From CAYRZL01 sp964428795 (GTDB lineage: Bacteria > Bacillota > Clostridia > Lachnospirales > Lachnospiraceae), in contig CAYRZL010000055.1 of assembly GCA_964428795.1 (NCBI GenBank), positions 1-18,499 on the forward strand: DNA of 18,499 bases. Reading direction: 5' to 3'. How positions within the stretch are numbered: the first letter of the stretch is position 1; every line of letters starts with the position of its first letter. The position numbers and the translations under genes are program-made. The notes under the pieces are model-generated. The model made no database searches. It was not told the origin of the DNA and was given only the letters and a program-made list of their open reading frames with translations. Below are positions 5,294 to 12,908 of the stretch, piece after piece.

Positions 5294-5991
5294 CCCATGT
5301 TCTTCTCTTTGGGGGATTTCTGTTCCCGATAGCGGGGCAGTGAAACGAGTCCCAGTTTTTCGTAAACAGATCCCAGATACCGATCATATAACTTGACAAT
5401 AAGACCAATAAAAATCGCTGCTGCAAGTGTTCCCTCCCGAACGCCTATGATGGAATGCGTAAAAATCAGGGAAATGGACACCGCAATGGCTACCTGAATG
5501 CAGTCAAAAGCGATCTTAACCTTGCTGAATTCGATATAATATACCTTTGCTATGGTATCCAGCAAACCGTCAGAGGCAACCATGGTCACCGAGGCCCGCA
5601 CTTCAATGTTCAGACCAAAAGTGATAGTGAACATGCTGATAACGCAGAGCACCCACTGGACCGCATAATTTGGAGGATCAATATTTCGGATGACTGCAAC
5701 CCAGAAATCTACAAAATAACCAAAGATGACCGTGCTTACGATCTGGAGCAGGTCAAACAAACGAAAGTTTTTTCTTAAAATTAAAAATTGAATAAACAGA
5801 AAAATCAACTGCACAATGATTGTGAACTGACCTAATGTGAGCTGTGTAAAAATCTGGCTTAACACATAAGGAACACTGGAAATGGTGGAAACACCAAGGT
5901 TTGATTTTGTGGATAGAGCAATGCCGAGGGCAATGATAAACAGCCCGATAAAAAAGTATATAAAACGTTTTCCGTATTCTTTTGCAGACAC
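5269..5991 (-). CDS. YczE/YitT-type integral membrane protein (DUF6198-like)
   Basis: This predicted polytopic membrane protein of 240 residues has about six helices. It resembles the YczE/YyaS group: FIGLFIIALGIALSTKSNLG with the following TISSVPYVLS segment at the N-terminal end, a central FDLLQ and DFWV region, and GTLAAAIFIGLIVKLYDR near the end, a usual closing pattern. The biochemical role of this family is unknown; some members sit beside antibiotic-biosynthesis or efflux genes. I choose GTG at 5991 because GAGGTG lies 4-5 nt upstream. The longer open frame back to 6162 only translates the repeat array and has no membrane or family match. It is convergent with MATE-1 and divergent from MATE-2, and the last codons lie inside the shared terminator hairpin. 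Confidence 0.8.
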   Translation of the reverse strand: MSAKEYGKRFIYFFIGLFIIALGIALSTKSNLGVSTISSVPYVLSQIFTQLTLGQFTIIVQLIFLFIQFLILRKNFRLFDLLQIVSTVIFGYFVDFWVAVIRNIDPPNYAVQWVLCVISMFTITFGLNIEVRASVTMVASDGLLDTIAKVYYIEFSKVKIAFDCIQVAIAVSISLIFTHSIIGVREGTLAAAIFIGLIVKLYDRYLGSVYEKLGLVSLPRYREQKSPKEKNMGKIPKVNS

Positions 5992-6025
5992 ATTTTCACC
6001 TCTTTTGAAAAGATTCTTACAGATT

Positions 6026-6054
6026 ATGATACATTTTCCTTTTGAAAAATGCAA
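6026..6054 (-). promoter_or_regulatory. Predicted promoter of the YczE-type gene
   Basis: On the minus strand, TTGCAT (complement of 6049-6054) and TATCAT (complement of 6026-6031) are separated by 17 bp. Transcription would start about 29 nt before the GTG start. The -35 lies inside the first unit of the direct-repeat array. Confidence 0.55.
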
Positions 6055-6098
6055 ATGCTTTTGAAAAATACACGTGGCTTTTGAAAAATACACGTCGG
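6039..6098. repeat. Three tandem ~20-bp direct repeats between divergent promoters
   Basis: Units start at 6039, 6058 and 6078 (spacings 19 and 20). Each begins CTTTTGAAAAAT and continues with GCAAATG, ACACGTGG or ACACGTCGG. A weaker CTTTTGAAAA stands alone at 6002-6011. The spacing is about two helical turns, so a protein would meet all copies on one face of the DNA. The array overlaps the -35 of the minus-strand gene and ends just before the -35 of MATE-2, which suits a shared operator for both genes. Confidence 0.75.
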
Positions 6099-6102
6099 CT
6101 AC

Positions 6103-6131
6103 TTGACTTTTTCGTTCATGGAGTTTATATA
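6103..6131 (+). promoter_or_regulatory. Predicted promoter of MATE-2
   Basis: TTGACT (6103-6108) and TATATA (6126-6131) are separated by 17 bp, directly after the direct-repeat array. The implied start near 6138 would fall within the ribosome binding site AGAGGGAG (6135-6142), giving an almost absent leader, so either the start lies slightly upstream or another promoter is used. Confidence 0.45.
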
Positions 6132-6147
6132 TCCAGAGGGAGAAAAA

Positions 6148-7539
6148 ATGATGAAAACACATTCGTTACAAATAGATTTAACAAAGGATAAAATATTAAA
6201 ATCCATCCTGCTGTTTGCACTGCCGATTCTGATCTCCAACTTTTTTCAGCAGTTGTATAATACGGTAGACACCATGATCGTAGGAAATTTTCTGGGAGAG
6301 ACCTCGCTGGCTGCCATTGGCGCCAGCAGTTCCATCTATGATCTGATGGTGGGATTTTCCCTGGGTGTGGGAAATGGAATGAGTATCGTAGTGGCGCGCA
6401 GCTTTGGGGCGGAGGATGAGGAAAAACTGAAGCAGTCCGTAGCGGGATCCGTGGTGGTAGGTGCATTTTTGACAGCGGCGATCATGCTGGCGGGATATTT
6501 TGGCTTACATCCATTATTGCATCTATTGAATACGCCGGATGCGATTCTGGAAGAATCCTATTCCTACATTATCAAAATAGCCCTTTTTGTGGGTGTTATG
6601 TTTGCCTATAATTTGTGTGCCGGGCTGCTTTGCGCTATCGGAAACAGCTTTATGCCGCTGATTTTTCTGGTTATATCGTCTGTGCTGAATGTCTGTCTGG
6701 ATCTGCTTTTTATCGGACAGCTCGGATGGGGGATTCCGGGGGCGGCTGTCGCTACGGTGATTGCGCAGGGCGTATCTGCGGGACTGTGTATCGTTTATCT
6801 GTTTAAAAAGACGCCGCTGCTGATTCCAAAAAAAGCGCATTTCAGACCGCAGGCATCCGTGTATAAAGAGCTGGTGGGACAGGGATTGTCCAACGGACTG
6901 ATGCACGCCATTGTCACTTCGGGAACGGTAGTGCTGCAGCGATCCATCAATACATTGGGTGAGCTGACCATTGCAGGACATGTGACGGCGAGAAAAATGA
7001 ATTCCTTTATGCTTATGCCCTCCGTGACAGTGGGAGCTGCCCTTTCCACTTTCGTGTCACAAAATTATGGCGCGGACAAGAGAGAACGCATTATCAAAGG
7101 CGTAAAGACCGGATTTCTGCTTCAGATCGGCTGGGGAATCATAGCAACGATATTGATGATTCTCTTTTCGAGGTATCTGGTGGGACTGATATCCGGTTCC
7201 GGGGAAACGCTGGTGCTGGATAACGGTTCCCGCTACATGATCGTGTCATCTCCCTTCTATGCGGTAGTCGGAATCCTTTTTATCCTGCGCAATTCCCTGC
7301 AGGGATTGGGAAAGAAGATTTTGCCGCTGATTTCCAGCGTCATAGAATTGGCGGGAAAATTTGTATTTTCACTGGTCTTTGTGCCAATGCTGGGTTATAC
7401 TGGTGTTATTATCTGTGAGCCGATCATCTGGTGCATTATGGCTGCACAGTTGTGGTTTTCTTTTTATCATAATCCTTATATCAGATGTGAGAGAACCGAG
7501 CGAGTCTTGAATAAATGCGGAGAAAGAAATGGAACGTAA
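6148..7539 (+). CDS. MATE family efflux transporter (MATE-2)
   Basis: This is a second, distinct MATE exporter of about 463 residues and twelve helices. ILLFALPILISNFFQQLYNTVDTM is the classic family N-terminus, LAAIGASSSIYDLMVGFSLG follows, and the second half carries AALSTFVSQNYGADKRERI. It shares only family-level resemblance with MATE-1, so the two are not a recent duplication. ATG 6148, with a second ATG at 6151, follows AGAGGGAG. Its last 11 nt overlap the start of the membrane spermidine-synthase-like gene, so the two are almost certainly co-transcribed and translationally coupled. That makes the product of, or a toxin related to, the partner enzyme a candidate substrate (inference). 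Divergent promoter DNA with direct repeats lies upstream. Confidence 0.93.
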   Translation: MMKTHSLQIDLTKDKILKSILLFALPILISNFFQQLYNTVDTMIVGNFLGETSLAAIGASSSIYDLMVGFSLGVGNGMSIVVARSFGAEDEEKLKQSVAGSVVVGAFLTAAIMLAGYFGLHPLLHLLNTPDAILEESYSYIIKIALFVGVMFAYNLCAGLLCAIGNSFMPLIFLVISSVLNVCLDLLFIGQLGWGIPGAAVATVIAQGVSAGLCIVYLFKKTPLLIPKKAHFRPQASVYKELVGQGLSNGLMHAIVTSGTVVLQRSINTLGELTIAGHVTARKMNSFMLMPSVTVGAALSTFVSQNYGADKRERIIKGVKTGFLLQIGWGIIATILMILFSRYLVGLISGSGETLVLDNGSRYMIVSSPFYAVVGILFILRNSLQGLGKKILPLISSVIELAGKFVFSLVFVPMLGYTGVIICEPIIWCIMAAQLWFSFYHNPYIRCERTERVLNKCGERNGT

Positions 7540-9130
7540 AATCTTAAAGAACAAATTATTTTTATATGCTACAGAATTTTTTGCAGGCATGTCTGTTATG
7601 GCGGTGGAGCTTGGCGCCAGCCGCCTGCTGGCGCCATACTTCAGTTCTTCCCAGATCGTATGGACGATCATCATTGCCACAATCATGATAGCAATGGCGC
7701 TTGGAAATGTGTGGGGAGGACGTATGGCGGATAAGGATCCGAATCCGGATAAGCTGTATGTGCGTATTCTGATTGCCGCAGTCTGGACAGCCGCCATCCC
7801 GTTTCTCGGGAAATATGTGATCATCGGTGTGTCGGCGGTGCTGGCATTATTTGTTCAGAGCAACTTCCTTGTGTGGGCATCCTTTGTGTCCTGCATGATC
7901 ATTTTTGTGTTTCCGCTTTTACTGCTGGGCACGGTGACGCCGTCACTGGTCAAATACACTACGGAAAATCTGACAGACAATGGCAAGACAGTAGGCACGC
8001 TGGGGGCATTGAACACCATCGGTAGTATCATCGGTACATTCACACCCACGTTTGTCACAATTCCATCGGTAGGAACATCGGTTACATTCCTGATATTTTC
8101 GGGAATCATGCTGGCGATCGCATTGATATATCTGATAGCAAGCAGGGCAAAAATCAAACAGTGTATGATTGCCATTATCCTGTATATCGTATTTTGCGTG
8201 GCGGGGCATTCCGGCAGCTTTGCTTTTTGGGAGGATCAACTGGTTTATGAGGATGAATCTATTTATAATTACCTGCAGGTGAAAGAGACAGATACCAGTG
8301 TGATCTTATCCACCAACGTGTTGTTTGGGGTGCAGTCCATTATGATGAAGGAAGGCGGACTTACGGGCATGTATTATGATTATGCCATGGCGGCCCCTTT
8401 CCTGGCGGGCAAAGAAGCGGAGGATGAAGTAAATGTGCTGATTTTGGGACTTGGTACGGGTACTTATGCGTCTCAGTGCACCAGATATTTTCCAAATTCC
8501 AATATCGAAGGCGTGGAGATCGATGAGAAGATTGCAGATCTGTCCAGCGAATATTTTGGTCTGCCGGACAGCGTGAAGGTGTCGGTATATGACGGGCGTG
8601 CCTATCTGGATGCGGCAGATGAGATTTATGATGTGATCATGGTGGATGCGTATCAGGATATCACCATTCCCTTTCAGATGTCATCCGTGGAGTTCTTTAC
8701 GCTTGTGCGTGATCACTTAAAGGAAGATGGAGTTATGGTGGTAAATATGAATATGGTTTCCGATAAAAAAGGTTCCATAAACGAGTATCTGTCAGATACC
8801 ATAGCCAGCGTATTTCCTTCCGTTGCCACGGTAAAGGTCAAAGGCGGAACCAATAAAGAGCTGTTCGCTTCTATGAATAAAGACATGTTGGATAATCTGG
8901 AAACGACCAGGATGCAGATCGCAGATGAACAGTTGTATGACATGATGAGAACGGTTTCAAAAGAGCTGGAAGTGTATGAAAAAGGAACCTGCATTTTGAC
9001 AGATGACAAAGCCCCGGTGGAAGTGCTGGGTATGAGAGTCATTGATGAACTGATCTCCGATGAACTGACCTATTATCGGGGAATCTTCGACGAGCGCGGC
9101 TTGAAAGGTCTTTTGGATGAACTGATGTAA
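7529..9130 (+). CDS. Membrane protein fused to a spermidine synthase-like domain
   Basis: This is a 533-residue fusion. Residues ~10-230 form about seven hydrophobic helices, starting with FLYATEFFAGMSVMAVELGASRLLAPYF, the usual opening of fused MFS/SpeE-like proteins. The C-terminal ~240 residues have a Rossmann methyltransferase-type fold of the spermidine synthase family: ILGLGTGTYASQ with the nucleotide loop at 307-312, the acidic strand-end VEID near 330, YDGRAYLD, and the conserved DAYQDITIPFQM with SSVEFF. In true spermidine synthase this fold transfers an aminopropyl group from decarboxylated S-adenosylmethionine. Membrane-fused members are mostly uncharacterised, so the substrate should not be assumed. 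ATG 7529 follows GGAGAAAG and overlaps MATE-2 by 11 nt. No promoter is seen between them. Confidence 0.85.
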   Translation: MERKILKNKLFLYATEFFAGMSVMAVELGASRLLAPYFSSSQIVWTIIIATIMIAMALGNVWGGRMADKDPNPDKLYVRILIAAVWTAAIPFLGKYVIIGVSAVLALFVQSNFLVWASFVSCMIIFVFPLLLLGTVTPSLVKYTTENLTDNGKTVGTLGALNTIGSIIGTFTPTFVTIPSVGTSVTFLIFSGIMLAIALIYLIASRAKIKQCMIAIILYIVFCVAGHSGSFAFWEDQLVYEDESIYNYLQVKETDTSVILSTNVLFGVQSIMMKEGGLTGMYYDYAMAAPFLAGKEAEDEVNVLILGLGTGTYASQCTRYFPNSNIEGVEIDEKIADLSSEYFGLPDSVKVSVYDGRAYLDAADEIYDVIMVDAYQDITIPFQMSSVEFFTLVRDHLKEDGVMVVNMNMVSDKKGSINEYLSDTIASVFPSVATVKVKGGTNKELFASMNKDMLDNLETTRMQIADEQLYDMMRTVSKELEVYEKGTCILTDDKAPVEVLGMRVIDELISDELTYYRGIFDERGLKGLLDELM

Positions 9131-9142
9131 CATTATTTTTTG

Positions 9143-9171
9143 TTGTGAAACGGTTAAAAATACGCTATACT
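9143..9171 (+). promoter_or_regulatory. Predicted promoter of the pfk-dnaX-recR-tkt unit
   Basis: TTGTGA (9143-9148) and TATACT (9166-9171) are spaced by 17 bp. It is the only strong candidate between the preceding gene and pfk. The leader is about 50 nt and includes a small ATGC/GCAT stem (9177-9190) followed by TTTTTAT, too weak to call a terminator. Confidence 0.65.
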
Positions 9172-9226
9172 TATTATGCTTATAGGCATTTTTATAAAAA
9201 CAATATAGAAAGGAAGCGGTTTTGTT

Positions 9227-10300
9227 ATGATGCGAATCGGTATTTTGACCAGCGGCGGCGATTGTCAGGCATTGAATGCGGCAATGCGGGGCGTAATAAA
9301 GGGTCTCAGTGAGAACGTGGACGAGCTGGAAGTATATGGTTTCTATGATGGATATAAGGGATTGATTTATGGGAATTACAGATTACTCACATCTGTGGAT
9401 TTCTCCGGTATTTTGACAAAAGGCGGTACCATTCTGGGAACTTCCAGACAGCCATTCAAGCTTATGCGTACACCGGATGAGAACGGTTTGGATAAAGTGG
9501 AGGCAATGACACAGACTTATTATAAGCTGCGTCTGGATTGCCTTGTGATCCTCGGCGGAAACGGTACACAGAAAACTGCGAATCTGCTGAGAGAGGAAGG
9601 GCTGAATGTCATTCATTTGCCAAAAACCATTGATAATGATATTTACGGAACGGATGTGACATTTGGCTTCCAGAGCGCGATCAATATCGCTACGGAAGCG
9701 ATCGATTGTATTCATACTACAGCGGCCTCCCACAACCGCGTATTTATCGTGGAGGTTATGGGGCATAAGGTAGGCTGGCTGACCTTGTATGCGGGTATTG
9801 CCGGCGGCGCAGACATCATTCTGATTCCGGAAATTCCTTATGATATAGATAAAATTGTTGCGGCGATCGAAAAGAGAAGCAAGCAGGGAAAAGGATTTAC
9901 CATTCTGGCGGTAGCAGAGGGAGCGATTTCCAATCAGGATGCAAAGCTTTCCAAGAAAGAACTGAAAGAAAAGAGAAAGAACAGCAAATATCCGTCCGTA
10001 TCCTATGATATCGCAGATGAGATTCAGAAAAAATGCGGCGTGGAGGTGCGCGTTACTGTTCCGGGGCATACCCAGCGGGGCGGCAGCCCATGCCCATATG
10101 ACCGCGTGCTTTGTACCAGACTTGGAGCGGCAGCAGCAAAGCTGATCATCAAGGGAGAGTTTGGATACATGGTAGGTATGGTGAATGGTGAGACCAAAAA
10201 AGTGCCATTGGCAGATGTGGCAGGCAAGCTGAAGATGGTAGATCCCAATTCCAAGATTATCAAAGAGGCAAAATATACCGGTATCAGCTTTGGCGATTAG
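9227..10300 (+). CDS. pfkA: 6-phosphofructokinase
   Basis: This enzyme phosphorylates fructose 6-phosphate to the 1,6-bisphosphate, the committing step of glycolysis, in the cytosol. It has 357 residues. The N-terminal GILTSGGDCQALNAAMRG is the first phosphoryl-donor loop. LGGNGTQKTA (109-118) is the second, with Gly113 at the position equivalent to E. coli Gly104, which predicts ATP rather than pyrophosphate as donor. LPKTIDNDIYGTD follows, with Asp136 the catalytic base. It has Lys133 where E. coli has Gly124; Lys here is typical of pyrophosphate-type enzymes. Asn112 replaces the Mg-binding Asp103. VEVMGHKVGWL and PGHTQRGGSP are the sugar-phosphate sites. ATG 9227 follows AAAGGAAG. dnaX starts 25 nt downstream. 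Confident of the reaction, less so of the donor. Confidence 0.93.
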   Translation: MMRIGILTSGGDCQALNAAMRGVIKGLSENVDELEVYGFYDGYKGLIYGNYRLLTSVDFSGILTKGGTILGTSRQPFKLMRTPDENGLDKVEAMTQTYYKLRLDCLVILGGNGTQKTANLLREEGLNVIHLPKTIDNDIYGTDVTFGFQSAINIATEAIDCIHTTAASHNRVFIVEVMGHKVGWLTLYAGIAGGADIILIPEIPYDIDKIVAAIEKRSKQGKGFTILAVAEGAISNQDAKLSKKELKEKRKNSKYPSVSYDIADEIQKKCGVEVRVTVPGHTQRGGSPCPYDRVLCTRLGAAAAKLIIKGEFGYMVGMVNGETKKVPLADVAGKLKMVDPNSKIIKEAKYTGISFGD

Positions 10301-10325
10301 GTAACAGAGAAAGGATGATCCGTCC

Positions 10326-11948
10326 ATGTCATATACAGCACTATATCGAAAGTACCGTCCCGGTGAATTTGAACATGTCAAGGGACAGGATCATATTGTA
10401 ACTACATTAAAAAATCAGATTGCGGCGGAACGCATCGGACATGCTTATCTGTTCTGCGGCACCAGAGGTACGGGAAAGACTACCATTGCGAAGCTGTTTG
10501 CGAAAGCGGTAAACTGTGAGCATCCGGTGGACGGAAATCCCTGCGGACAGTGTGCCTCCTGCAAGGCAATTGCATCCGGCGCTTCCATGAATGTGATTGA
10601 GATCGATGCGGCTTCCAACAATGGTGTGGATAATATTCGTGATATCAGAGAACAGGTGGAATATTCTCCGACACAGGGAAAATACAAGGTGTATATCATC
10701 GATGAGGTGCATATGCTGTCCATAGGGGCATTTAATGCACTGTTAAAGACCCTGGAGGAACCGCCTTCCTACGTCATTTTTATTCTGGCTACCACGGAGG
10801 CGCACAAGATACCCATTACGATCCTGTCCAGATGTCAGCGTTATGATTTCCGCAGGATCACCATCGATACGATCACAGACCGTATGCGTGAGCTGATGGA
10901 GCAGGAGAAGATTGAGGTGGAGGAGCGAGCGCTGCGTTATATAGCAAAAGCGGCAGACGGTTCCATGCGTGATGCATTAAGCCTGTTAGATCAGTGTATT
11001 GCTTTTTTCCTGGGACAAAAGCTGACCTATGAAAATGTTCTGGAAGTGCTTGGGGCAGTGGATACGGAAGTGTTCGGACACCTTCTGCGCAATATTGCGG
11101 CGGGGGATGTGAATGGGTGCGTTCGGGTGCTGGAGGACCTTGTGATCCAGGGCAGAGAGCTGGGACAGTTTGTGACGGATTTTATATGGTATCTGCGCAA
11201 TCTGCTTCTGGCAAAAAGCTCTGCACAGATGGAAGACGTGCTGGATATGTCGGCGGAAAATCTGGCTGTTTTGAAAGAGGAAGCTGCACTGGTTGACAGT
11301 GAAGTGTTTATGCGCTATATCCGTGTGTTTTCAGAGCTGGCAAATCAGATCAGGTATGCGTCTCAGAAGCGGGTGCTCATTGAGATTGCATTGATAAAAT
11401 TATGTAAACCTGCCATGGAGAAGTCTGTGGATTCCCTCTATGACAGGGTGGAGCGTCTGGAACGACAGTTGGCAGAGGGCGTTGTCGTCCCTGCAGGAAC
11501 AGCCGGAAGTAATGCCGCAGGGTATGATGGCGGCAAAGCGGGAGCAGGAGGAACGAAAGCCGCCGGCGGAAGCGATAATCTTTCCGAAGGCAGAAAGCCG
11601 CAGCTTCCAAAGGCGCTTACTGAGGACATCAGACAGGTAGTGAAAAACTGGAACTCTATCCGAGCGGATTTGCCCGACAACATCATGCGTACTTATTTGA
11701 AGCCTGCACATTTATCTCTGGCAGGAGATGACCGGCTCATGGTAGTTCTGGAAGATGAGATGGCGGCTTCCTATATAACGGAAGAAAAACGTCAGGAGCT
11801 GGTGCGGCATGTGTCGGACAGAATTGGAAAAGAGATTGACATATTGATACAGACAAATGAATCCGGCAGACCCTTTGACGAATCTTATGTGGATTTGGAG
11901 AAATTGCAGGATTTACTTGGAATGGAAATAGAAGTGGAGGATGAATAA
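10326..11948 (+). CDS. dnaX: DNA polymerase III subunit gamma/tau
   Basis: This is the ATPase motor of the clamp loader that places the sliding clamp at primer-template junctions during replication. It has 540 residues. The N-terminal AAA+ module has Walker A GTRGTGKT at 45-52, a zinc module with Cys64, Cys73, Cys76 and Cys79, Walker B with DEVH at 126-129, sensor 1 in LATTEAHK at ~154-161, and the arginine-finger motif SRC at 168-170. The clamp-loader lid and collar domains follow to about residue 365. A Gly/Ala-rich linker then leads to the tau-type C-terminal region, KALTEDIRQVVKNWNSIRADLPD and beyond. I saw no obvious slippery site for making gamma. ATG 10326 lies 25 nt after pfk and ends directly before ybaB. 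Confidence 0.96.
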   Translation: MSYTALYRKYRPGEFEHVKGQDHIVTTLKNQIAAERIGHAYLFCGTRGTGKTTIAKLFAKAVNCEHPVDGNPCGQCASCKAIASGASMNVIEIDAASNNGVDNIRDIREQVEYSPTQGKYKVYIIDEVHMLSIGAFNALLKTLEEPPSYVIFILATTEAHKIPITILSRCQRYDFRRITIDTITDRMRELMEQEKIEVEERALRYIAKAADGSMRDALSLLDQCIAFFLGQKLTYENVLEVLGAVDTEVFGHLLRNIAAGDVNGCVRVLEDLVIQGRELGQFVTDFIWYLRNLLLAKSSAQMEDVLDMSAENLAVLKEEAALVDSEVFMRYIRVFSELANQIRYASQKRVLIEIALIKLCKPAMEKSVDSLYDRVERLERQLAEGVVVPAGTAGSNAAGYDGGKAGAGGTKAAGGSDNLSEGRKPQLPKALTEDIRQVVKNWNSIRADLPDNIMRTYLKPAHLSLAGDDRLMVVLEDEMAASYITEEKRQELVRHVSDRIGKEIDILIQTNESGRPFDESYVDLEKLQDLLGMEIEVEDE

Positions 11949-12302
11949 ATGGCAAAAAGAGGAGGATTTCAGGGCGGCATGCCGGGAAACATGAATAATC
12001 TGATGAAGCAGGCGCAGAAGATGCAGCGTCAGATGGAGGAGGCTCAGAAAGAGCTTGAGACAAAAGAGATCACAGCAACAGCAGGCGGCGGCGCAGTGGA
12101 GGTTACTGTGTCCGGTAATAAGGAGATCACGAAGATCAAGCTGGCTGAAGAGGTGGTGGATCCGGATGATATTGAAATGCTGGAGGATCTGATCATGGCA
12201 GCGGTGAATGAAGCAATTCGCCAGATGGAAGAGTTCTCTCAGCAGTCCATGTCCAAAATTACCGGCGGACTCGGCGGCATGGGCGGAGGCTTCCCGTTCT
12301 AA
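11949..12302 (+). CDS. ybaB: YbaB/EbfC family nucleoid-associated protein
   Basis: This small DNA-binding protein of 117 residues forms dimers on the nucleoid and is nearly always encoded between dnaX and recR. The N-terminus is Gly-rich and basic (AKRGGFQGGMPGNMNNLM). A Gln/Glu-rich coiled helix, KQAQKMQRQMEEAQKELETK, carries the dimer contacts. The VTVSGNKEITKIKLAEEVVDPDD segment with DLIMAAVNEAI is the family core, and the Gly/Phe-rich tail is usual. The start codon follows the dnaX stop without a gap and the stop overlaps the recR start (TAATG), so translation is coupled on both sides. Confidence 0.95.
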   Translation: MAKRGGFQGGMPGNMNNLMKQAQKMQRQMEEAQKELETKEITATAGGGAVEVTVSGNKEITKIKLAEEVVDPDDIEMLEDLIMAAVNEAIRQMEEFSQQSMSKITGGLGGMGGGFPF

Positions 12303-12898
12303 TGGATTACTACAGCAGTCAGATCAGTCAACTGATCGAGGAATTATCTTCGCTGCCCGGTATCGGAAGCAAATCCGCACAGCGGCTTGCCTTTCATATA
12401 TTAAATATGCCGGTGGAGCGGGTGGAAAAATTATCGCAGGTCATAGTTGACGCAAGGAAGAAAGTGCGCTATTGTAAAACGTGTTTCACGTTGACAGATG
12501 ATGAGGAATGCCCCATTTGCAGAAATGAGGGCAGGGATCATAAGGTTATTATGGTGGTTGAGAATACCAGAGATTTGGCGGCTTATGAAAAAACCGGCAA
12601 GTATGAGGGTGTTTACCATGTGCTGCATGGAGCTATCTCGCCCATGCTCGGTATAGGGCCAAATGATATCCGTTTAAAGGAACTGATGCAGCGGCTGCAG
12701 GGAGATGTGGACGAGGTGATCATCGCCACAAATTCCAGTCTGGAGGGAGAGACGACAGCCATGTATATCAGCAAGCTGATCAAACCTACCGGAATCCGTG
12801 TATCCAGAATCGCCAGCGGTGTACCGGTAGGCGGGGATTTAGAATACATAGACGAGGTGACTTTACTGCGTGCTCTGGAAGGCCGCGTGGAAATTTAA
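12302..12898 (+). CDS. recR: Recombination mediator RecR
   Basis: With RecO and RecF, RecR loads RecA on gapped DNA covered by single-strand binding protein. It has 198 residues, the normal length. An N-terminal helix-hairpin-helix (ELSSLPGIGSKSAQRLAF) is followed by a four-cysteine zinc finger (CKTCFTLTDDEECPIC). The Toprim domain has VVENTRDLAAYEKTGKYEG with the acidic cluster, and then HGAISPMLGIGPNDI. The closing segment IASGVPVGGDLEYIDEVTL is diagnostic. ATG 12302 overlaps the ybaB stop by one base. The transketolase gene begins 10 nt after the stop. Confidence 0.97.
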   Translation: MDYYSSQISQLIEELSSLPGIGSKSAQRLAFHILNMPVERVEKLSQVIVDARKKVRYCKTCFTLTDDEECPICRNEGRDHKVIMVVENTRDLAAYEKTGKYEGVYHVLHGAISPMLGIGPNDIRLKELMQRLQGDVDEVIIATNSSLEGETTAMYISKLIKPTGIRVSRIASGVPVGGDLEYIDEVTLLRALEGRVEI

Positions 12899-12908
12899 GG
12901 AGGAAAAG

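Noticed and set aside
6039..6098. A CRISPR array
   Set aside because: The units are adjacent direct repeats of ~20 bp without spacers, and no cas genes are present.
5992..6162. An N-terminal extension of the YczE-type protein to 297 residues
   Set aside because: The added residues translate the direct-repeat array and promoter region. GTG 5991 has a proper GAGGTG site.
3913..7539. The two MATE genes as a recent duplication
   Set aside because: They share only family-level motifs; sequences and loop lengths differ throughout.
9383..10381. A 332-residue minus-strand frame opposite pfk
   Set aside because: It is the antisense of a strongly conserved kinase gene, rich in Cys and His, and shows no protein family pattern.
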